NCBI RefSeq assembly: GCF_023375815.1
Contig: NZ_CP067412.1
Location: 2,604,001-2,668,000 of the forward strand
Length of the DNA stretch: 64,000 nt
Direction of reading: 5' to 3'
From: Pseudomonas sp. HS6
GTDB lineage: Bacteria; Pseudomonadota; Gammaproteobacteria; Pseudomonadales; Pseudomonadaceae
Part shown: piece by piece, positions 23,119 through 32,469 of the stretch
How positions within the stretch are numbered: position 1 is the stretch's first letter
Layout of the letters: every line of letters begins with the position of its first letter
Position numbers and translations under genes: made by a program
The notes under the pieces: model-generated
Told to the model about the DNA's origin: nothing
The model's input: only the letters and a program-made list of their open reading frames with translations
Databases searched by the model: none

Positions 23119-24183
23119 TCAAAGCTCCGCGTACAGGCGACCGGGGTTGAAGATGCCCTGAGGGTCGAGCTGTTGCTTGAGACGCCGGTGATAGTGCAGG
23201 AGGGCGGTCGACAGTGGATGGAACGGCGTGTCGATCAAACCATGGCTGTAGCAGGTCGCATGCCCGCCAACAGCCGAAACCACCTGGCGAATCAGTGCCG
23301 CGTCGGCACCTGATTTGAGCCAACGCTGGGCGCCGCCCCAGTCGAGCAATTGTGCGCCGGACAAGGCCAGCGGCGAGGTGTTGTTCGGCACCGACAGGCG
23401 CCACAGGGGCTGGTCTTCATCAAAAAAATCCAGGCGCTGTTCATTCAGATCTGACCAATAAGCGCCATCGAGCATTTCGCCACCGAGACGATCACGGGCC
23501 GCCGCCACCGAGCCTTCACCGCCCTCCAGACGCAAGTGCAGACGCTGCCCATCGTGGCACGCGGCGCTGATCGGCAACGGCTGTTGACCCCATTCCGCCA
23601 GGCGTTGCAAGGCCCGCTCGCTGTCCATTTCCAGACTGATACTCAGGCACTCACGCGGTTTGGGCAGAACCTTGAGCGAGACTTCGGTAATCACCCCCAG
23701 CGAGCCGTAACTGCCAGCCATCAGTCGCGACAGGTCATAACCGGCGACGTTTTTCATGACTTCACCGCCAAAACGCAGGTGCTTGCCATGACCGGTAATG
23801 ATCCGCGTACCGAGCACGAAATCCCGCACCGACCCGGACCACGGACGCCGAGGACCCGACAGTCCGCTGGCGATCATCCCGCCCACCGTTGCGTCGTCGG
23901 CGAAGGCCGGTGGTTCGCACGGCAGCATTTGTTGTGAAGCGTCCAGCACCTCAAGCAGTTCGGCCAGCGGTGTGCCGCAGCGTGCGGTGATCACCAGTTC
24001 GGTCGGGTCGTAGCTGATGATGCCGCGATGGGCGCGGGTGTCGAGGATTTCTCCGGCGACGATGCGCCCCAGAAACGCCTTGCTGTTGGCGCCCTGAATC
24101 CGCAGTGGCGTGGCGTCCTGCAACGCCTGATTGACCTGATCGAGCAGCGCGAGGCTGTCGTCGACATCCTTTTCTCGGACCAT
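23119..24183 (-). CDS. glcE: Glycolate oxidase FAD-binding subunit
   Basis: A protein of 354 residues with a VAO-type FAD-binding N-terminal domain (LRIQGANSKAFLGR, then DDATVGGMIASGLSGPRRP). It has low overall identity to GlcD but the same fold, as usual for GlcE. It is required with GlcD and GlcF for glycolate oxidase activity. The ATG shares one base with the glcD stop (TGATG), which indicates tight translational coupling, and glcF follows after 3 bp. Confidence 0.94.
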   Translation of the reverse strand: MVREKDVDDSLALLDQVNQALQDATPLRIQGANSKAFLGRIVAGEILDTRAHRGIISYDPTELVITARCGTPLAELLEVLDASQQMLPCEPPAFADDATVGGMIASGLSGPRRPWSGSVRDFVLGTRIITGHGKHLRFGGEVMKNVAGYDLSRLMAGSYGSLGVITEVSLKVLPKPRECLSISLEMDSERALQRLAEWGQQPLPISAACHDGQRLHLRLEGGEGSVAAARDRLGGEMLDGAYWSDLNEQRLDFFDEDQPLWRLSVPNNTSPLALSGAQLLDWGGAQRWLKSGADAALIRQVVSAVGGHATCYSHGLIDTPFHPLSTALLHYHRRLKQQLDPQGIFNPGRLYAEL

Positions 24184-25682
24184 CAGAAACGCTCCAGCTC
24201 GGGAAAGGGCAGTTGCCCGGCGTGAATATGCATGGCGCCGAATTCGGCGCAGCGGTGCAGTGTCGGGATGTTCTTGCCCGGATTCAGCAGGCCGCCGGGG
24301 TCGAACGCGGCTTTGACGGCGTGGAACACGGTCAGCTCATCGTTGTTGAACTGCGCGCACATCTGGTTGATTTTCTCCCGTCCCACGCCGTGCTCGCCGG
24401 TGATACTGCCGCCGACCTTCACGCACAACTCGAGGATTTTTCCTCCCAGGGTTTCGGCGCGTTCCAGCTCGCCGGGTTGATTGGCGTCGAACAGAATCAA
24501 CGGGTGCATGTTGCCGTCGCCGGCATGGAATACGTTGGCCACCCGCAAGCCGTATTCGGCGGACAACTGCGCAATGGCTTGCAGCACGCCGGGCAGTTCG
24601 CGGCGCGGGATGGTGCCGTCCATGCAGTAATAATCCGGCGACAAACGACCCACGGCCGGGAAGGCATTCTTGCGTCCGGCCCAGAAACGCACGCGCTCGG
24701 CCTCGTCTTTTGCCTGACGCACTTCGGTGGCTCCGGCGTGCTCCAGCACCTGGCGGACGCGGATGCAGTCATCGTGGACGTCGGCTTCAACGCCATCGAG
24801 TTCACAGAGCAAAATGGCTTCGGCGTCCACCGGGTAGCCGGCGTGGATGAAGTCTTCGGCGGCGCGGATGGCCAGGTTGTCCATCATTTCCAGGCCGCCG
24901 GGAATGATGCCGGCGGCAATGATGTCGGCCACGGCGCGGCCGGCGTTTTCCACGGAATCGAATGCGGCCAGCAATACTTTGGCGGTCTGAGGTTTGGGCA
25001 GCAGTTTGACCGTGACTTCGGTGATAACGCCCAGCAGGCCTTCGGAACCGGTAAACAGCGCCAGCAAGTCGAAGCCGGGGGAATCGAGCGCATCGGAGCC
25101 GAGCGTGAGGTGTTCGCCCTCGACCGTCAGGATCTCAACCTTGAGCAGGTTGTGCACGGTCAGACCGTATTTCAGACAATGCACGCCGCCGGCATTTTCC
25201 GCCACATTGCCGCCGATGGAGCAGGCGATCTGCGAGGACGGATCCGGTGCGTAATACAGACCGAACGGCGCCGCAGCCTGGGATATCGCCAAATTGCGCA
25301 CCCCGGGCTGAACCCGTGCGGTGCGGGCGGCCGGGTCGATGTGCAGGATGTTGTTGAAGCGTGCCATTACCAGCAGCACGCCTTTCTCCAGAGGCAACGC
25401 GCCGCCGGATAGTCCGGTGCCGGCACCCCGGGCCACCACCGGCACGTTTCTCTCATGACAGATTCGCAAAACACCCTGCACCTCATCGAGATGCCGCGGC
25501 AGGACCACCAGTAACGGTGCAGTGCGGTAGGCGGACAAGCCGTCGCATTCGTACGGTGCGAGATCCTCGCGCTGATGCAGGACTTCCAGCGTCGGCCACT
25601 GGTTGTGCAGTGCCTGCAACAGCGCAGCTTTATCGACGTCCGGCAGGGCGCCGTCGACCTGCTCGTCGTAGAGAATGTTCAT
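24183..25682 (-). CDS. glcD: Glycolate oxidase catalytic FAD-linked subunit
   Basis: A protein of 499 residues and first gene of the operon. The FAD-binding PCMH domain shows VVARGAGTGLSGGALPLEKG (about residues 82-101) and the glycine-rich SIGGNVAENAGG. The C-terminal FAD oxidase domain holds the substrate-site histidine region VFHAGDGNMHPLI and the conserved SITGEHGVGREK. It oxidises glycolate (and often D-lactate) to the 2-oxoacid. No glcC regulator gene lies beside it; the next gene upstream is a glutathione transferase 53 bp away on the same strand. Confidence 0.95.
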   Translation of the reverse strand: MNILYDEQVDGALPDVDKAALLQALHNQWPTLEVLHQREDLAPYECDGLSAYRTAPLLVVLPRHLDEVQGVLRICHERNVPVVARGAGTGLSGGALPLEKGVLLVMARFNNILHIDPAARTARVQPGVRNLAISQAAAPFGLYYAPDPSSQIACSIGGNVAENAGGVHCLKYGLTVHNLLKVEILTVEGEHLTLGSDALDSPGFDLLALFTGSEGLLGVITEVTVKLLPKPQTAKVLLAAFDSVENAGRAVADIIAAGIIPGGLEMMDNLAIRAAEDFIHAGYPVDAEAILLCELDGVEADVHDDCIRVRQVLEHAGATEVRQAKDEAERVRFWAGRKNAFPAVGRLSPDYYCMDGTIPRRELPGVLQAIAQLSAEYGLRVANVFHAGDGNMHPLILFDANQPGELERAETLGGKILELCVKVGGSITGEHGVGREKINQMCAQFNNDELTVFHAVKAAFDPGGLLNPGKNIPTLHRCAEFGAMHIHAGQLPFPELERF

Positions 25683-25735
25683 GAACGGTGAGTGCCCCTT
25701 GGTTTTTGTTATCGGGTGCGGGTTCTTTGGGTTGC

Positions 25736-26575
25736 TCAGCCCAGATCATCAGCCTCATGTCGTTCCGGCACCTGGCTTGCTTCATCACCCCAGGTGCGGT
25801 TGACGCGTTGCCCACGAATGACCGCAGGCCGGTTGGCGATCTCCTCGGCCCAGCGCTGCACGTGGGTGTATTCGTGAGCCGACAGGAATTCGGCTGCCCC
25901 GTACACGTTGTTGCGCACCAGTTGTCCGTACCACGGCCAGACGGCAATGTCGGCGATGGTGTAGTTGTCGCCGGCAAGGTAAGGGCTTTCAGCGAGGCGT
26001 CGGTCGAGCACATCCAGCTGACGCTTGGTTTCCATGGTGAAACGGTTGATCGGGTATTCGAGCTTGTCCGGCGCGTAGGCATAAAAATGCCCGAAGCCAC
26101 CGCCCAGATAGGGTGCCGCGCCCATCTGCCAGAACAGCCAGTTCAGGGTTTCGGTACGGCCTGCGAGATCGGTGGGCAGGAAGGCGCCGAACTTTTCGGC
26201 GAGGTAAAGCAGGATCGAGCCGGACTCGAAAACTCGGATGGTGGGCTCGACGCCGCGATCCAGCAGTGCCGGGATCTTGGAGTTCGGATTGATCTCGACA
26301 AAGCCGCTGGAGAACTGGTCGCCCTCGTTGATGCGGATCAGCCAGGCGTCGTATTCGGCCCCGGTGTGCCCGAGCGCCAGCAACTCTTCGAGCAGGATGG
26401 TGACCTTGACGCCATTGGGCGTGGCCAGCGAATACAGCTGTAACGGATGCTTGCCGACCGGCAGTGCCTTGTCGTGAGTCGGTCCGGCAATCGGGCGGTT
26501 GATGTTGGCGAACTGGCCGCCGGACGGCGCGCTGTGGGTCCAGACCCTGGGTGGTACGTAAGGCGTCTTGCTCAT
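25736..26575 (-). CDS. yghU: YghU-type glutathione transferase / disulfide-bond reductase
   Basis: A protein of 279 residues in the Nu-class arrangement: a roughly 45-residue N-terminal extension (VWTHSAPSGGQFANINRP), a thioredoxin-like domain (LQLYSLATPNGVKVTILLEE, glutathione contacts in NSKIPAL and FESGSILLYL) and a C-terminal all-alpha domain with TIADIAVWPW. Nu-class enzymes bind two glutathione molecules and reduce disulfides with little classical transferase activity. It lies 53 bp upstream of glcD on the same strand and may be a separate unit. Confidence 0.9.
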   Translation of the reverse strand: MSKTPYVPPRVWTHSAPSGGQFANINRPIAGPTHDKALPVGKHPLQLYSLATPNGVKVTILLEELLALGHTGAEYDAWLIRINEGDQFSSGFVEINPNSKIPALLDRGVEPTIRVFESGSILLYLAEKFGAFLPTDLAGRTETLNWLFWQMGAAPYLGGGFGHFYAYAPDKLEYPINRFTMETKRQLDVLDRRLAESPYLAGDNYTIADIAVWPWYGQLVRNNVYGAAEFLSAHEYTHVQRWAEEIANRPAVIRGQRVNRTWGDEASQVPERHEADDLG

Positions 26576-26703
26576 GAAACGAACCTCATCGTCAGCTGCT
26601 GAATAGGCGTGAGCCGGCAGATAAACGACCGGCTCCTGACGAACAGAACACCACAGAAGCGCGTTTGAATTCCACCCTGTTGCCCGATCAACGCCTTATA
26701 TCG

Positions 26704-28203
26704 TTATTCGATTCGCGGATGCTGCTGAACCAGATGCTCGCGTTTGCTTTGCAACTCTGCGATTTCGGCGTCGATGTCTTCGATCTTCTGTTCGATGTTG
26801 TCGTGGTGCTCCTGCAACAACTCCCGCGCTTCCTCGATGTCGGAGGCTGCCGGTGTAGCGCCTCGCAGAGGTTTGTTCGCAGTTTCCTTCATCGTCACAC
26901 CGGTGATCAGACCGATCACGGCGGTCACCATCAGATAGTAGGCGGGCATGTACAGGTTCTGGGTGCTCTCCACCAGCCAGGCCACGACGGTCGGGGTCAG
27001 ACCGGCGATCAGCACCGAGACGTTAAACGCTCCGGCCAGCGCGCTGTAGCGGATGTGGGTAGGGAACATCGCCGGAAGGGTGGACGCCATGACGCCAATG
27101 AAGAAGTTGAGCAGCACGGCCAGTATCAGCAAGCCTGAAAAGATCAGGCCGATCTTGCCGCTGTTGATCAGCATGAACGCCGGAATGGCGAAGATGAACA
27201 GCCCGATGCTGCCGCAGATGATGAAGGGACGGCGGCCGATCTTGTCGCTGATGAAACCGATCGCAGGCTGGACGAACAACATGCCGACCATGATCGCGAT
27301 GATGATCAGCACCCCGCGATTTTCGCTGTAGTGCAGGTTGTGCGACAGATAGCTCGGCATGTAGGTGAGCAGCATGTAATAGGTGACGTTGGTCGCCGCC
27401 ACCACGCCAATGCAGGTCATCAGGCTGCGCCAGTGCTTGGTCGCGACCTCTTTGAACGACACTTTCGGGCCGCCGGCCAGGCCTTCTCGGTCACCTTGTT
27501 CAAGCTTCTCGACATGCTGCTGGAACGCCGGGGTTTCTTCGAGCGCGTGGCGCAGGTAGAGCCCGATCATGCCCAGCGGCAGGGCAAGGAAGAACGGCAG
27601 TCGCCAGCCCCATTCCTGGAATTTTTCTTCGCCGATGATCGTGGAAATCAACACCACCACACCCGCGCCGAGGACAAAACCGGCGATGGAACCGAAGTCC
27701 AGCCAGCTGCCGAGGAAACCGCGTTTGCGATCCGGCGCATATTCAGCGACGAAGATCGAGGCCCCGGTGTATTCGCCGCCGACCGAAAACCCTTGAGCCA
27801 TTTTTGCCAGCAGCAGAAGGATCGGCGCCCAGATGCCGATCGAGGCATAGGACGGGATCAACCCGATGGCAAAGGTGCTGAGCGACATGATCACGATGGT
27901 CGCCGCCAGGACTTTCTGTCGTCCGTACTTGTCACCCAGCGCACCGAAGAACAGGCCGCCCAGCGGCCGGATCAGGAACGGCACCGAGAAGGTCGCCAGT
28001 GCGGCGATCATCTGCACGCCGGGATCGGCACCGGGGAAAAACACCTTGCCGAGCACGTAGGCAACGAAGCCATAGACGCCGAAGTCGAACCACTCCATCG
28101 CGTTGCCCAGCGCTGCTGCCGTAATGGCTTTGCGCATCTTGGCGTCGTCGACAATGGTGATGTCTTTCAGCCTGATCGGGCTGACGTTTTCCTTTGATTC
28201 CAT
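26704..28203 (-). CDS. proP: ProP-type osmolyte/proton symporter with C-terminal coiled coil
   Basis: An MFS transporter of 499 residues. It has 12 expected membrane helices, the family signature GALGDKYGRQKVL between helices 2 and 3 and GEYTGASIFVAEYAPDRKRG. The hydrophilic tail from about residue 455 is heptad-like and charged (NIEQKIEDIDAEIAELQSK), matching the osmosensory coiled coil of ProP. It should import glycine betaine, proline or ectoine with protons under osmotic stress. The frame opens at a GTG at 28212; ATG 28203 (MESKENVSPI) is the better start. It is monocistronic. Confidence 0.87.
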   Translation of the reverse strand: MESKENVSPIRLKDITIVDDAKMRKAITAAALGNAMEWFDFGVYGFVAYVLGKVFFPGADPGVQMIAALATFSVPFLIRPLGGLFFGALGDKYGRQKVLAATIVIMSLSTFAIGLIPSYASIGIWAPILLLLAKMAQGFSVGGEYTGASIFVAEYAPDRKRGFLGSWLDFGSIAGFVLGAGVVVLISTIIGEEKFQEWGWRLPFFLALPLGMIGLYLRHALEETPAFQQHVEKLEQGDREGLAGGPKVSFKEVATKHWRSLMTCIGVVAATNVTYYMLLTYMPSYLSHNLHYSENRGVLIIIAIMVGMLFVQPAIGFISDKIGRRPFIICGSIGLFIFAIPAFMLINSGKIGLIFSGLLILAVLLNFFIGVMASTLPAMFPTHIRYSALAGAFNVSVLIAGLTPTVVAWLVESTQNLYMPAYYLMVTAVIGLITGVTMKETANKPLRGATPAASDIEEARELLQEHHDNIEQKIEDIDAEIAELQSKREHLVQQHPRIE

Positions 28204-28382
28204 GGGATTCACTCTGCATCTGATCTGTTGTTGTGCAAACCGAAAGGCGCGAAGAAGCTTGAACCAGAGCGGTTTGCCTTAGCCGATGCCATCTCTTTGA
28301 TGGCACGGCTTCTTCCTGATCAGATACAAGTGGATACGAAAAAATTCACCACTGATTTCGTTTTTGCTGTTGGCGGTAGGTG

Positions 28383-29765
28383 TTACTGCGATTTTTCGAA
28401 GCGAAACGATGCCCCATAAGCCGAGGCCGGCAAGTGACTCGACCCATCGTCGCGCAGCCTTGAGCGAAACGTTCCGCGCTGAGGTTCGGTGCGATACAAG
28501 CCGCGTTTCTGCAACTCGGGAATGATCAGTTCGACGAAGTCTTCAAGGCTGCCGGGGCTGATCAGCGGGTTGAGCATGTAGCCGCTGGTGCCGGAAATTC
28601 GCGCGTGCTCTTCGATGCGATCAGCCACTTGTTGCGGTGTACCGACGAGAATCAGGTCGCTGCCACGGGTGACGCTGGCGAAGCGCTGTTTGACATCACC
28701 CGCCGTCAGCGGCTTGCCACTGCCATCAGGGCGCATCACGTAAGAGGTCAGGCCTTCGGTATGCGTCGAGAGCGCATCGCTGTCGGCGTAGCGGCTGATG
28801 TCGATGCCAGTATCTCCAGCGTAGCTGACCAGTTGTGCCTGCAAGTGATAGTTGCTTTGCAACTCGTCGTATTTGCGCTGGGCCTCGATTTCGGTTTTGG
28901 CGGTGACGATGCGCAACACCGTCAGTGATTTCACATCTTCACGCTGACGGCCGCGTGCCTGGGCCTTGGCCCAAATGTCTTCCAGGCCTTGACGGATTTC
29001 CTGCGGGTTGGATTTGGCGATGAAGATCAACTCGGCATGTTTGGCCGCAAACTCGCGACCCCGTCCCGACCAGCCCGCCTGGATCAGCAACGGCGTGCGT
29101 TGTGGCGAGGGAGAGGTCAAATGAGGGCCGGCCACCCGATAATGTGTGCCTTCGTGATTGATCGGGCGCACCCGGTCACCTCTGGCATAGAGCTGGCGCG
29201 CCTTGTCGGCGACCACGGCGTCGTCGGCCCAACTGCCTTCCCAGAGCTTGTAGGCCACATCGAGAAATTCCTCGGCGCGCTCATAGCGATCATCATGCTT
29301 GATCATTTGTTCCAGCCCGAAATTGCGAGCGGCGCTGGACAGGTAAGACGTGACGATATTCCAGCCGACCCGGCCATTGGTCAGGTGATCCAGCGTGCTG
29401 AAGCGCCGGGCATGGGTAAACGGATGTTCATAGCTGGTGGTCACAGTGACGCCAAACGCCAGATTTTCCGTCACGGCAGCCAAGGCCGGAATGATCATCA
29501 GCGGATCGTTGGCCGGTGCTTCCACGGCCCATTTCATGGCTGCATCGGCATTGCCGCCGAACACATCGTAGAAACCCAGCACATCACCAAAGAACAGCAT
29601 GTCGAGGTGAGCCTGATCGGCAATCCGCGCCAGGTTCGACCAATAGCCCAGCGAGTTGATCGCCAGTCGTTCGTCAGCCGGGTGGGTCCAGAGGCTCGGC
29701 GCACCGCCACACCCGACACTGGCTTGTTCATAGAGTGCAAACAGCAGAGGTTTAGGATCGGACAT
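28383..29765 (-). CDS. NtaA/SnaA/DszA-family FMN-dependent monooxygenase
   Basis: A bacterial luciferase-like flavin monooxygenase of 460 residues. Family marks include DMLFFGDVLG, TVTTSYEHPFTHARRFSTLD, GRVGWNIVTSY, and QAGWSGRGREFAAKHAE for the FMN phosphate. It needs reduced flavin from a partner reductase, and none is encoded nearby. The start at 29765 (MSDPKPLLF) has AGGA 8 bases upstream; an earlier ATG at 29804 overlaps the permease stop (ATGA) and could also be used. It follows an amino-acid-type ABC permease and binding protein, so it probably acts on an imported small compound. In Pseudomonas this set is often linked to organosulfur use; the substrate is not known. Confidence 0.85.
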   Translation of the reverse strand: MSDPKPLLFALYEQASVGCGGAPSLWTHPADERLAINSLGYWSNLARIADQAHLDMLFFGDVLGFYDVFGGNADAAMKWAVEAPANDPLMIIPALAAVTENLAFGVTVTTSYEHPFTHARRFSTLDHLTNGRVGWNIVTSYLSSAARNFGLEQMIKHDDRYERAEEFLDVAYKLWEGSWADDAVVADKARQLYARGDRVRPINHEGTHYRVAGPHLTSPSPQRTPLLIQAGWSGRGREFAAKHAELIFIAKSNPQEIRQGLEDIWAKAQARGRQREDVKSLTVLRIVTAKTEIEAQRKYDELQSNYHLQAQLVSYAGDTGIDISRYADSDALSTHTEGLTSYVMRPDGSGKPLTAGDVKQRFASVTRGSDLILVGTPQQVADRIEEHARISGTSGYMLNPLISPGSLEDFVELIIPELQKRGLYRTEPQRGTFRSRLRDDGSSHLPASAYGASFRFEKSQ

Positions 29766-29800
29766 CTTGGTTCCTGCAGGAAAATCATTGAACGGGCGGG

Positions 29801-30646
29801 TCATCGCTGATGCTTGAAGCCTCTGCCGTAATGGCGTTCGAGGCGATGCTGGATCAGTTCGAGACCGATGGATAACAGCCAATAGATGACGGCTGCGGTG
29901 GTGAGCATTTCGATGTAGCGGTAGGACGAGCGCCCGTACGACTGCGCCAGGAACATCACTTCCCAGACGCCCATGACCGAGATCAGCGATGAATCCTTGA
30001 GCATCGAGATGAACTGGCTGGTGGTCGGCGGAATAATCGTGCGCATGGCTTGCGGCAGGATGATGTGGATGAACGTCGCGGTCGGCCTCAGGCCTAGCGC
30101 AGCTGCCGCTTCACGTTGCCCTGGGGCAACCGCGAGGATGCCGGCGCGAAAAATTTCGCTGAGATAGGCGCCGTAGTTGAGCGAGAGGGCGATGATCCCG
30201 GCGCTGATCGCCCCCGGGACGATGCCCAGTTGTGGCAGACCCAGGTAGATCAACAGGATCTGGATCAGCAACGGCGTACCGCGAAAGAACGAGGCGTAGA
30301 AGCTCGCGATGCCGAACGCCACAGCGCTGTGCGACAGACGCGCAAGCGCCGTGACAAAACCCAGCAACAACGAAAACCCGATCGAGCACACGCACAGGAA
30401 AATCGTCAGCGCGGCCCCCTGCAAAAAGCCGTTCGGCCCCAGATGCAGACCGACGAGGTTCGGCCACTTTTCCAGAATGATCGAAAACTTCAGATCAAAA
30501 CGCATGAAAAACAGCACGCACAAGCCCAACAGCACCGCCCATGTCAGGTACAGGCGAGTGCGAAAGCCGAACAGCTGACGTATCACCTGCGGCTGTTTTT
30601 CCGGGATGACGGTGGCTTTGGCCGGATGAGGATTGAGGGCTGTCAT
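29801..30646 (-). CDS. Amino-acid-type ABC transporter permease
   Basis: A His/Glu/Gln family (HisM/GlnP) inner-membrane permease of 281 residues with a roughly 65-residue N-terminal extension containing an extra helix. The coupling helix EAA-type motif reads EIFRAGILAVAPGQREAAAA followed by LGL. It overlaps the binding-protein gene by 4 bp upstream, and its stop overlaps a possible start of the monooxygenase downstream. No ATP-binding subunit gene is present in the cluster, so an ATPase must come from elsewhere. Confidence 0.9.
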   Translation of the reverse strand: MTALNPHPAKATVIPEKQPQVIRQLFGFRTRLYLTWAVLLGLCVLFFMRFDLKFSIILEKWPNLVGLHLGPNGFLQGAALTIFLCVCSIGFSLLLGFVTALARLSHSAVAFGIASFYASFFRGTPLLIQILLIYLGLPQLGIVPGAISAGIIALSLNYGAYLSEIFRAGILAVAPGQREAAAALGLRPTATFIHIILPQAMRTIIPPTTSQFISMLKDSSLISVMGVWEVMFLAQSYGRSSYRYIEMLTTAAVIYWLLSIGLELIQHRLERHYGRGFKHQR

Positions 30647-31464
30647 TGGCTGATATCAGAACCGATCCACTTGCGGGATATTTTGCTCAGCGTGCCGTCC
30701 GTCTTGAGTTGCGCGATGACCTCGGTGACTTTCGCGTTCCATTGCGGATCGCCTTTTTCGACCGCTACCACGTTCGGCTCGGCATACAGTGAATCTCCGG
30801 CAATCTTGAAGCGCGGATCCTGGGCGATGCGTTCTCGGGCGGTGATGAGGTTGGTGACCATGGCATCCAGGCGCACGCCGGTGCCCAGTGCCAGATCCTG
30901 GAAGGCGACGGTTTCGTTGTCGTACGGCGCGACCTGGACACTGTCGAACGGGTAGCTCAACGGCTTGTCCTCGGCGCCTTCAATGACCAGGTTCTTGTTG
31001 AGATAGGCCTCATAAGTCGACGCACTGATCACGCCGACTTTTTTGCCGGACAAGTCCTTGCCCGTGACGATGTCCTTGTCCTTTGCATTGACCACGATTA
31101 CCGCCGGTGACTGGTAATACTCGACCGGGAAATCGAATACTTCAGCCCGCGCCTTACTCGGCGTCATCGAGCACACGCAGATGTCGTAACGACCGTTCCA
31201 GTGCCCGGCGGCAATCACGTCCCAGGACGGCGTTTCGAGTTTCAGCTTGACCCCAAGACGCTCGGCGACAGCCTTGGCGACATCCACATCGAAGCCGTCG
31301 AGTTGGTTCTGATCATTGAGAAAAGAGAAGGGCGGGTAGCTCTCCATCAGGACGCCGGTCAGCTCACCTTTTTGCGTGACACGATCAAGGATGGGCCCCG
31401 CGAAAGCGGCAGAGCAACTAGCGGCCAATGCCAGGCCGAGGGTCAATAGTGCCGGGGTCTTCAC
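30643..31464 (-). CDS. Periplasmic substrate-binding protein, polar amino acid/cystine type
   Basis: A family 3 solute-binding protein of 273 residues. It has a signal peptide (residues 1-22, cut after AAFA), the family-3 motif GFDVDVAKAVAERLG, then DICVCSMTPSKARAEVFDF and GKKVGVISASTYEAYL. The start is GTG with GGAG 9 bases upstream. It is the first gene of a three-gene unit with the permease and the flavin monooxygenase, preceded by an AT-rich promoter region (31465-31559). The ligand is probably a cysteine-like or other polar amino compound. Confidence 0.88.
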   Translation of the reverse strand: MKTPALLTLGLALAASCSAAFAGPILDRVTQKGELTGVLMESYPPFSFLNDQNQLDGFDVDVAKAVAERLGVKLKLETPSWDVIAAGHWNGRYDICVCSMTPSKARAEVFDFPVEYYQSPAVIVVNAKDKDIVTGKDLSGKKVGVISASTYEAYLNKNLVIEGAEDKPLSYPFDSVQVAPYDNETVAFQDLALGTGVRLDAMVTNLITARERIAQDPRFKIAGDSLYAEPNVVAVEKGDPQWNAKVTEVIAQLKTDGTLSKISRKWIGSDISQ

Positions 31465-31559
31465 GTACGAGTGCTCCAGTCAGAAAAAATCTGATTAGAT
31501 TAAAACGCACTATAAAAATTGTTTGTACTTCGTTTTTGGAATATTGATCTTGCTTGAGG

Positions 31560-32366
31560 CTATATCGATGTTCGATATCTGCGCAGTTGCGCCGGACTCA
31601 CGCCAAGTCGCTGTTTGAACGCACTGGTCATGTGCGCCTGAGAATTGAAGCCGCAGGCGAGGGCGATTTCCGACAGGCTGGCGCGGGAGTCGCGCATCAG
31701 CGCCCGGGCCCGGGCCAGGCGTCGGTCGATCAGGTAGCTATGGGGACTTTTACCGGTCGCTTGTTTGAAGGCGCGAATGAAATAGCCTTCGGACAATTCC
31801 AGCAGTTGAGCCATGGTTTGAAGGCCGAGCGGGCCGTCGAGGCCGGCGTCGATGAACTCGTCGAGCAGGCGCATTCGACTGCCGGTGATCGAGCCCTGGA
31901 GCAACAACGTGTCTTTGCCTTCGGCGCGCTCGGCCAAGGCGAGCGCCCAGGTTTCCCAGTCATCGTCCACTGAGGCATTCAGCATCGCACGGCGCATTCG
32001 CGAGGCGAGGTCAATGGCCTGCGGGTCGATGCGATTGTTGAACGCCTGCTCACCTGCCAGCGCGATGCCGTCGCTGCGGATGACCCGCAGATACTCGCCA
32101 CCCACCGGCGACTCGGACATCACGTCGCAGCCGACGGGCACAAACGCCAGACCATTGGGCAGCGCATCAAAGGGGCGCACCCGGTCGCTGCCGATCGCGT
32201 GTACACCGCGCTGGCTGTCGAAGGCAAAGCCGATGGCCGACTGCGCCGCCACATAACGCGTCGCGTAGGCGGCGCCGGGCAGCAATTCGATCGCCCACGG
32301 GCCGGCCTCGATACGACGCACCGGTTCGGGGACGACGGCTGGCTGCTGGCGGTTTCGATGGCTCAT
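31560..32366 (-). CDS. AraC-family transcriptional regulator
   Basis: The C-terminal 100 residues hold two helix-turn-helix motifs of the AraC class (TMAQLLELSEGYFIRAFKQA and LSEIALACGFNSQAHMTSAF). The N-terminal part is a poorly conserved cupin-like sensor. The frame opens at a TTG at 32396 and has ATGs at 32375 and 32366; none has a good ribosome-binding site, so the start is open. It is divergent from the threonine dehydratase-like gene, its likely target, and lies directly downstream of the ABC/monooxygenase unit. Confidence 0.85.
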   Translation of the reverse strand: MSHRNRQQPAVVPEPVRRIEAGPWAIELLPGAAYATRYVAAQSAIGFAFDSQRGVHAIGSDRVRPFDALPNGLAFVPVGCDVMSESPVGGEYLRVIRSDGIALAGEQAFNNRIDPQAIDLASRMRRAMLNASVDDDWETWALALAERAEGKDTLLLQGSITGSRMRLLDEFIDAGLDGPLGLQTMAQLLELSEGYFIRAFKQATGKSPHSYLIDRRLARARALMRDSRASLSEIALACGFNSQAHMTSAFKQRLGVSPAQLRRYRTSI

Positions 32367-32469
32367 GAGCGCCATAGTAGTGAAGAGCGCAGACAAAAGT
32401 CAGGTCAGTTTTTTGAAAGCCGACGTGATGGGCCTGTGCCTAGACTGAGTGACGCCCAAGGAGATTCCC

